A stretch of 64,000 bases of DNA, taken from the NCBI RefSeq assembly GCF_947169445.1, contig NZ_CAMVPU010000012.1, positions 1 through 64,000 of the forward strand. The letters are read 5' to 3'. Below the pieces are notes generated by a model, which did no database searches, was not told the origin of the DNA, and saw nothing but the letters and a program-made list of their open reading frames with translations. Below, piece by piece: positions 59,912-64,000 of the stretch. Numbering within the stretch: position 1 is the stretch's first letter; every line of letters begins with the position of its first letter. The translations under genes and the position numbers were made by a program. This DNA is from an uncultured Butyrivibrio sp. (GTDB lineage: Bacteria; Bacillota; Clostridia; Lachnospirales; Lachnospiraceae).

Positions 59912-60901
59912 ATGAGTACAAACATTCTTATTTTGAGCTCAGGAACCAGAAACAAAGTAGTACAGGCTTTTAAGAAAGAGCTGGCGCATAATGGTAAGGT
60001 ATATGCTACAGACTGCTCTAATATCGGGCCTGCCATTTATGATGCTGACAGGGCTGTTATTGTGCCACCTATTAAGGATCCTTTTTATATTGATGAGATA
60101 TTGGGATTGTGTAAAAGAGAGGACATCAAGGGCGTACTTAGTCTTATTGACCCTGAACTTTCTCTTTTGGCAGAGAATGCAGACAGATTTACAGAAGCCG
60201 GAGTTACGCCGATAGTATCATCATATGAACTGTGTGAGGTGAGTCTTGATAAGTACAGGATGTATGAGATGCTGGTGAAGCTTGGTATTCCTACAGCCAA
60301 GTGTTATCTTTCAATCGAGGATTTTGAGTCGGCGAGGGCTGATGGTGAGGTTGATTTTCCTGTATTTGTTAAGCCAAGACGCGGAAGTGCCTCTATCAAC
60401 ATTAATGCTGTTGAGTCAAAAGAGATGCTGGTTGCTCTTTTCCATGACTATGATGATCTTATCATCCAGGAATATATGAAGGGACAGGAGTATGGCGCAG
60501 ACGTTTATATCGATCTGATTTCAGGAAAGTGTACTTCTATTTTCCTTAAGGAAAAGCTCAAGATGCGTGCAGGTGAAACTGATAAATCTGTTTCAGTTAA
60601 GGATGAAAGACTGTTTGAGCAGCTTGTTTCATTTGTAGAGACTGTTGGATACAGAGGAATGATTGATATAGACCTGTTCTATGACAACGCAACTGATACC
60701 TGGTACCTGTCAGAGGTTAATCCTAGGTTTGGCGGCGGCTATCCTCATGCTTATGCTTGTGGTGTAAATTTCCCAAGGCAGATAATCAATAATCTAAAGG
60801 GGATTGAGAACCCTGTAAATATCGGAGATTATCAGGAAGGCGTATACATGATGAAATACAACGAGATATACATCCGCCCGGAAGAGGATCTGGCGAAATA
60901 A
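59912..60901 (+). CDS. ATP-grasp ligase, carbamoyl-phosphate-synthase-like
   Basis: A 329-residue ATP-grasp enzyme. A Rossmann-like preface (NILILSSGTRNKVVQAFKKEL) is followed by ATP-binding FPVFVKPRRGSASININ (K154), LIIQEYMKGQEYGADVYI and the metal site EVNPRFGGGYPHAY (E268, N270). These enzymes activate a carboxylate as an acyl phosphate and pass it to an amine. Next to a PLP amino-acid enzyme and the PglF/PglE/PglC genes, attachment of an amino acid to the sugar's 4-amino group is plausible. Substrate is not shown. GAGTTATG context; three bases separate it from the PLP gene. Confidence 0.85.
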   Translation: MSTNILILSSGTRNKVVQAFKKELAHNGKVYATDCSNIGPAIYDADRAVIVPPIKDPFYIDEILGLCKREDIKGVLSLIDPELSLLAENADRFTEAGVTPIVSSYELCEVSLDKYRMYEMLVKLGIPTAKCYLSIEDFESARADGEVDFPVFVKPRRGSASININAVESKEMLVALFHDYDDLIIQEYMKGQEYGADVYIDLISGKCTSIFLKEKLKMRAGETDKSVSVKDERLFEQLVSFVETVGYRGMIDIDLFYDNATDTWYLSEVNPRFGGGYPHAYACGVNFPRQIINNLKGIENPVNIGDYQEGVYMMKYNEIYIRPEEDLAK

Positions 60902-60959
60902 AAAACTGGTATTTAAGCTCTTTTGCTAAGAATACCTGTGTGAAACAAGGTGGTTTAAT

Positions 60960-62057
60960 ATGCCAAAAGCATTGATACTGGCGAATTCTTCGACAGGTCT
61001 TTATGATTTTAGAAATGAACTTGTACAAAAGCTATTACAAGCAGGATATGAAGTGACGGTAAGCCTTCCGGATGACCTTAGAACAAAGGAGTTTTCGGAG
61101 GAAGGATGCAAGGTAATTCATACGGATATCAATAGGAGAGGAGTCAATCCTGTTCAGGATATGGCTCTTTTCAATGCCTATAAGAAGATGATCCGTGAAG
61201 AAAAGCCATCCTTTGTGGTTACCTACACTATTAAGCCTAATATCTACGGCGGTTTTGCCTGCAGAGTTCTTAGAGTCCCCCATTTTGCCACGATCACGGG
61301 ACTGGGGTCAACCTTTGAACGAGGCGGAATAATGCTAAAGCTTATAATAGCAATGTATAAAATAGCATTGAAAAAATGCAGATGCCTCTTTTTTCAAAAT
61401 GATGTCAACAGGAAGATTTTTGAAAATCACGGAATAAGAGCCAGGAAGCATGTTACAGTAAGCGGCTCCGGAGTCAATCTGGATAAACATCCCTGTGAGT
61501 CTTATCCGGGACATGCGGATGATATTACAAGATTTCTGTATATTGGCCGTTTTATGAAGGAAAAAGGCACTGCGGAGTACCTCTATGCAGCCAGAAAACT
61601 TCATGAAAAATATGGTGACAAAGTATCATTTACCGCAATCGGATACTGTGATGATGATTTTGAGCAGCTGATAAAAAATGCAGAAAAGGAAGGCATACTT
61701 AAGACTCTTCCTTATCAGAAGGATATTCATCCATACATAAGAGAAGCAGATGCAATCGTTCACCCTTCTTATCATGAAGGAATGTCCAATGTCCTTATGG
61801 AAACAGCAGCGTCGGGGCGTCCGGTAATTGCTTCGGATATCAGTGGCTGCAGGGAAATCGTCAACAAAGACGTATCCGGCTTCTTGTTTGAAGCAAGAAA
61901 TCAGGAGGCGCTGTATGAGGCGCTGGACAGATTTATGAAGGTTTCTCCCGACAAGCGAAAAGAGATGGGACTTGCCGGACGAAAATGGGTAGAAGACCAC
62001 TTCGACAGAATGAAGGTAGTGGACGATTATATCAAAGAATTGACATTAGTAGTATAA
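60960..62057 (+). CDS. PglA-like GT4 glycosyltransferase
   Basis: A 365-residue GT-B enzyme. The start ALILANSSTGLYDFRNELVQKLLQAGYEVTVSLP and GLGSTFERGG match PglA/WbpY-like enzymes that add HexNAc to the bacillosaminyl lipid. The donor half has FLYIGRFMKEKGTAEYLYAARKL, ADAIVHPSYHEGMSNVLMETAASGRPVIASDISGCREIV with the E-x7-E pair. Following pglFEC and the ATP-grasp gene, it is the best candidate for the second sugar. GGTGG lies upstream. Confidence 0.85.
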   Translation: MPKALILANSSTGLYDFRNELVQKLLQAGYEVTVSLPDDLRTKEFSEEGCKVIHTDINRRGVNPVQDMALFNAYKKMIREEKPSFVVTYTIKPNIYGGFACRVLRVPHFATITGLGSTFERGGIMLKLIIAMYKIALKKCRCLFFQNDVNRKIFENHGIRARKHVTVSGSGVNLDKHPCESYPGHADDITRFLYIGRFMKEKGTAEYLYAARKLHEKYGDKVSFTAIGYCDDDFEQLIKNAEKEGILKTLPYQKDIHPYIREADAIVHPSYHEGMSNVLMETAASGRPVIASDISGCREIVNKDVSGFLFEARNQEALYEALDRFMKVSPDKRKEMGLAGRKWVEDHFDRMKVVDDYIKELTLVV

Positions 62058-62159
62058 TGTTGAATGGTACAGAGTCAAGTATTCGCCATTAACGAATCTT
62101 GCCTCGATTAGAGTAAGTCAAAGAAAATCTGAAGCATTTAAATAGATGGAGGAATAATT
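62058..62159 (+). other. Gap before tviB
   Basis: About 100 bases without a gene. No clear promoter or stem-loop is visible. GGAGGAA near 62151 is the tviB ribosome binding site. Confidence 0.3.
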
Positions 62160-63476
62160 ATGGGTTTATATGAGAAACTTCTTGCCGGCGAAGAAAAATT
62201 ATCATTAGTCGGTCTTGGATATGTAGGAATGCCTATTGCAGTAGCCTATGCAAAAAAGATCAAGGTAGTTGGATACGATTTCAACGCAGCCAAGGTTGAT
62301 CTTTACAAAAAAGGTATCGATCCTACCAGAGAAGTTGGGGATGAGGCTATCAAGGAGACATCTGTAGAATTCACAGCTGATCCAGAGAAGCTTCGTGAGT
62401 GTAAGTTCCACGTTGTAGCGGTTCCTACACCGGTTAATGATGATCATACACCGGATCTTTCGCCGGTTGAAGGCGCAAGCCATACCCTTGGTAAATATCT
62501 TACAAAGGGCAGTATCGTAGTATACGAGTCAACTGTTTATCCGGGAGTTACTGAGGATATTTGTGTTCCTATTCTTGAGCAGGAATCAGGACTTAAATGT
62601 GGCGTAGACTTTAAGGTTGGATATTCTCCAGAGCGTATCAACCCAGGTGACAAGGTTCACAGACTTGATACTATTACTAAGATTGTTTCAGGTATGGATG
62701 AGGAAACTCTTGATACAGTAGCTAAGGTTTACAGCCTTGTTGCTCTTGCAGGAGTTTATAAGGCTCAGTCAATCAAGGTTGCTGAGGCTGCCAAGGTTAT
62801 TGAGAACTCACAGCGTGATATCAACATTGCTTTCATGAACGAGCTTTCAATGATCTTCCACAAGATGGATATCGATACAAAGAGCGTGCTTGAGGCAGCA
62901 GGAACAAAGTGGAATTTCCTTCCATTCCGTCCGGGCCTTGTAGGTGGTCACTGTATCGGTGTTGACCCATACTATCTTACATATAAGGCTGAAGAGCTGG
63001 GATATCATTCACAGATCATCCTTTCAGGAAGACGAATCAATGATGACATGGGCAAGTACATCGCAGAATCCTGCGTAAAGAGACTTATCGCCAATGACAT
63101 TCAGGTTAAGAATGCAAAGGTTGCAATCCTTGGCTTTACCTTCAAGGAAAACTGCCCTGACACTCGTAACACTAAGGTTATAGATATCTACAATGAACTT
63201 GGTGAATATGGAATTAAACCTGTAGTAGTAGATCCTCAGGCAGACGCAGATGAAGCAAAAAGGTTATACGGCATCGAATTTGATTCAATGGATGCTGTAA
63301 AAGGCATGGATGCAGTAATCATGGCTGTTGCACATGAAGATTTTAAGGATTATAAACCATCTGATATTTCAAAATTCTTCAGCACAACAAACAAGACCAA
63401 AGTATTCATGGACCTCAAGGGCATGTACGAACTCGAAGATTACAAAGAGCCTGAATTTGATTACTGGAGACTGTGA
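62160..63476 (+). CDS. tviB: TviB/WbpA-like UDP-GlcNAc 6-dehydrogenase
   Basis: A 438-residue nucleotide-sugar dehydrogenase. The NAD fold is LSLVGLGYVGMPIAVAYAKK. Catalytic regions are VAVPTPVNDDHTPDLSPVEGA, GYSPERINPGDKVHRLDTITKIVSG, the Lys/Asn block AAKVIENSQRDINIAFMNE and the Cys in GLVGGHCIGVDPYY. TviB/WbpO-type proteins oxidise UDP-HexNAc rather than UDP-glucose, and the TviC-like neighbour supports that. GGAGGAA lies upstream. Product: UDP-GlcNAcA. Confidence 0.93.
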   Translation: MGLYEKLLAGEEKLSLVGLGYVGMPIAVAYAKKIKVVGYDFNAAKVDLYKKGIDPTREVGDEAIKETSVEFTADPEKLRECKFHVVAVPTPVNDDHTPDLSPVEGASHTLGKYLTKGSIVVYESTVYPGVTEDICVPILEQESGLKCGVDFKVGYSPERINPGDKVHRLDTITKIVSGMDEETLDTVAKVYSLVALAGVYKAQSIKVAEAAKVIENSQRDINIAFMNELSMIFHKMDIDTKSVLEAAGTKWNFLPFRPGLVGGHCIGVDPYYLTYKAEELGYHSQIILSGRRINDDMGKYIAESCVKRLIANDIQVKNAKVAILGFTFKENCPDTRNTKVIDIYNELGEYGIKPVVVDPQADADEAKRLYGIEFDSMDAVKGMDAVIMAVAHEDFKDYKPSDISKFFSTTNKTKVFMDLKGMYELEDYKEPEFDYWRL

Positions 63477-63543
63477 TGATGGCCGACGCGGAAACGCGAG
63501 CCTATCCCTGGACTATGCCGATAGCTAAATAGAAAGGTATACA
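63477..63543 (+). other. Hairpin-bearing gap between tviB and tviC
   Basis: CGCG-GAAA-CGCG (63487-63498) is a perfect stem with a GNRA loop inside GGC/GCC. CTATC/GATAG (63502-63506/63520-63524) forms a second. There is no T tract. It may tune mRNA stability or expression of tviC. Confidence 0.4.
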
Positions 63544-64000
63544 ATGAGTTATAAAGAGTTAAAGTTCCCTGCGGAGTCAGTGTTTCTCGTAACTGGCGGC
63601 GCAGGATTTATCGGATCAAATATTTGCGAAGCACTTCTTGAAATGGGATACACCGTAAGGTGCATGGATAACCTCTCAACAGGTCATATTGAGAATATCC
63701 AGCCCTTCATGTCAAACCCTAAATTTACTTTCATCGAGAAAGACATAAGAGATCTCGATGCATGCATGGAGGCTACAAAAGGCGTAGACTATGTCCTTAA
63801 TGAGGCTGCATGGGGAAGCGTACCAAGAAGTATTGAGATGCCTCTTTTATATGAGGAGATCAATATCAGAGGAACCCTCAACATGATGGAGGCTTCAAGA
63901 CAGAACGGCGTCAAGAAGTTCGTCTATGCATCAAGTTCTTCTGTTTATGGTGATTCAACAACTCTTCCCAAGAAGGAAGGTCAGGAGGGAAATGTTCTTT
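63544..64000 (+). CDS. tviC: TviC/WbpP-like UDP-HexNAc(A) 4-epimerase, 3' end outside window
   Basis: The first 152 codons of an extended SDR epimerase. The NAD fold is FLVTGGAGFIGSNICEALLEMGYTVRCMDNLSTGH. EKDIRDLDACMEATKGVDYVLNEAAWGSVPRSIEMPLLYEEINIRGTLNMMEA matches the WbpP/TviC group, and YASSSSVYGDSTTLPKKE begins the active-site region. Paired with TviB it should make UDP-GalNAcA. AGAAAGG lies upstream of the ATG. The gene is open at the right edge. Confidence 0.93.
   Translation, partial: MSYKELKFPAESVFLVTGGAGFIGSNICEALLEMGYTVRCMDNLSTGHIENIQPFMSNPKFTFIEKDIRDLDACMEATKGVDYVLNEAAWGSVPRSIEMPLLYEEINIRGTLNMMEASRQNGVKKFVYASSSSVYGDSTTLPKKEGQEGNVL

Noticed and set aside
63477..63543. c-di-GMP-I (GEMM) riboswitch
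   Set aside because: GACGC...GAAAC...GCC loosely recalls part of the motif, but the gap is only 67 bases and the conserved 5' half with its tetraloop receptor is absent.
1..64000. CRISPR array, prophage or rRNA operon
   Set aside because: No regularly spaced repeats, phage structural genes or rRNA sequence were seen on reading the window.

Overview
The window reads as chromosomal DNA of a low-GC, anaerobic Firmicute. The best fit is a Butyrivibrio- or Pseudobutyrivibrio-like member of the Lachnospiraceae. This rests on gene content (feoAB with a Cys-rich FeoB partner, a C_GCAxxG_C_C protein, LytTR/DUF3021, DUF4342, EpsG and GtrA proteins), strong AGGAGG ribosome binding sites and codon usage. 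The genus is inferred and is not proven by a marker gene.

Layout. Positions 1-1250 hold a frameshifted IS605-family tnpB and its structured right end. Positions 1400-6700 hold an orphan membrane protein, a divergent HxlR regulator facing a ferredoxin/membrane Fe-S/C_GCAxxG_C_C operon, a LytTR-DUF3021 operon with clear upstream direct repeats, a PaaI thioesterase, and an inositol monophosphatase reduced by an internal deletion. Positions 6800-10925 (minus) hold a peptide-type substrate-binding lipoprotein cotranscribed with a dCache-HAMP-degenerate GGDEF-EAL protein. Positions 11100-12925 hold a flavodoxin, a REC-HPt protein and dtd. Positions 13000-16700 are an iron locus: a DtxR-family repressor, an operator-bearing promoter that seems to make a short terminated RNA, feoA, feoB, a 47-aa FeoB-associated protein, and a Fur reduced to its DNA-binding half. 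A DUF4342 protein and tRNA-Ser(CGA) follow.

From 17500 to the right edge, about 46 kb is one cell-surface glycan locus, nearly all on the plus strand. It encodes a full pseudaminic acid route (PseC, PseB, PseH, PseI, PseG, PseF) plus a PseA-like amidotransferase and a GT52-like candidate nonulosonate transferase. It also encodes a bacillosamine-type route (PglF-, PglE- and PglC-like) with a PglA-like glycosyltransferase, a WecE-like aminotransferase, and a TviB/TviC pair for UDP-GlcNAcA/UDP-GalNAcA. Assembly genes are two different phosphoglycosyl transferases, many GT2/GT4 enzymes, several GT-C-like membrane proteins, an EpsG-like polymerase, a Wzz-like protein, a PglK-like ABC flippase, an acyltransferase and a WaaL-like ligase. 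A minus-strand island (33270-36193) carries pseA and a DUF6044-like membrane protein.

The most interesting points are these. (1) No PglD-like acetyltransferase is seen in the bacillosamine route; a PLP enzyme and an ATP-grasp ligase sit between pglC and pglA, which suggests an amino-acyl rather than acetyl substituent. (2) A candidate iron-regulated small RNA of about 85 nt lies upstream of feoA. (3) A repeated GTTAGC-N4-GCTAAC operator family marks the iron locus. (4) Several genes in the first 17 kb are decaying.
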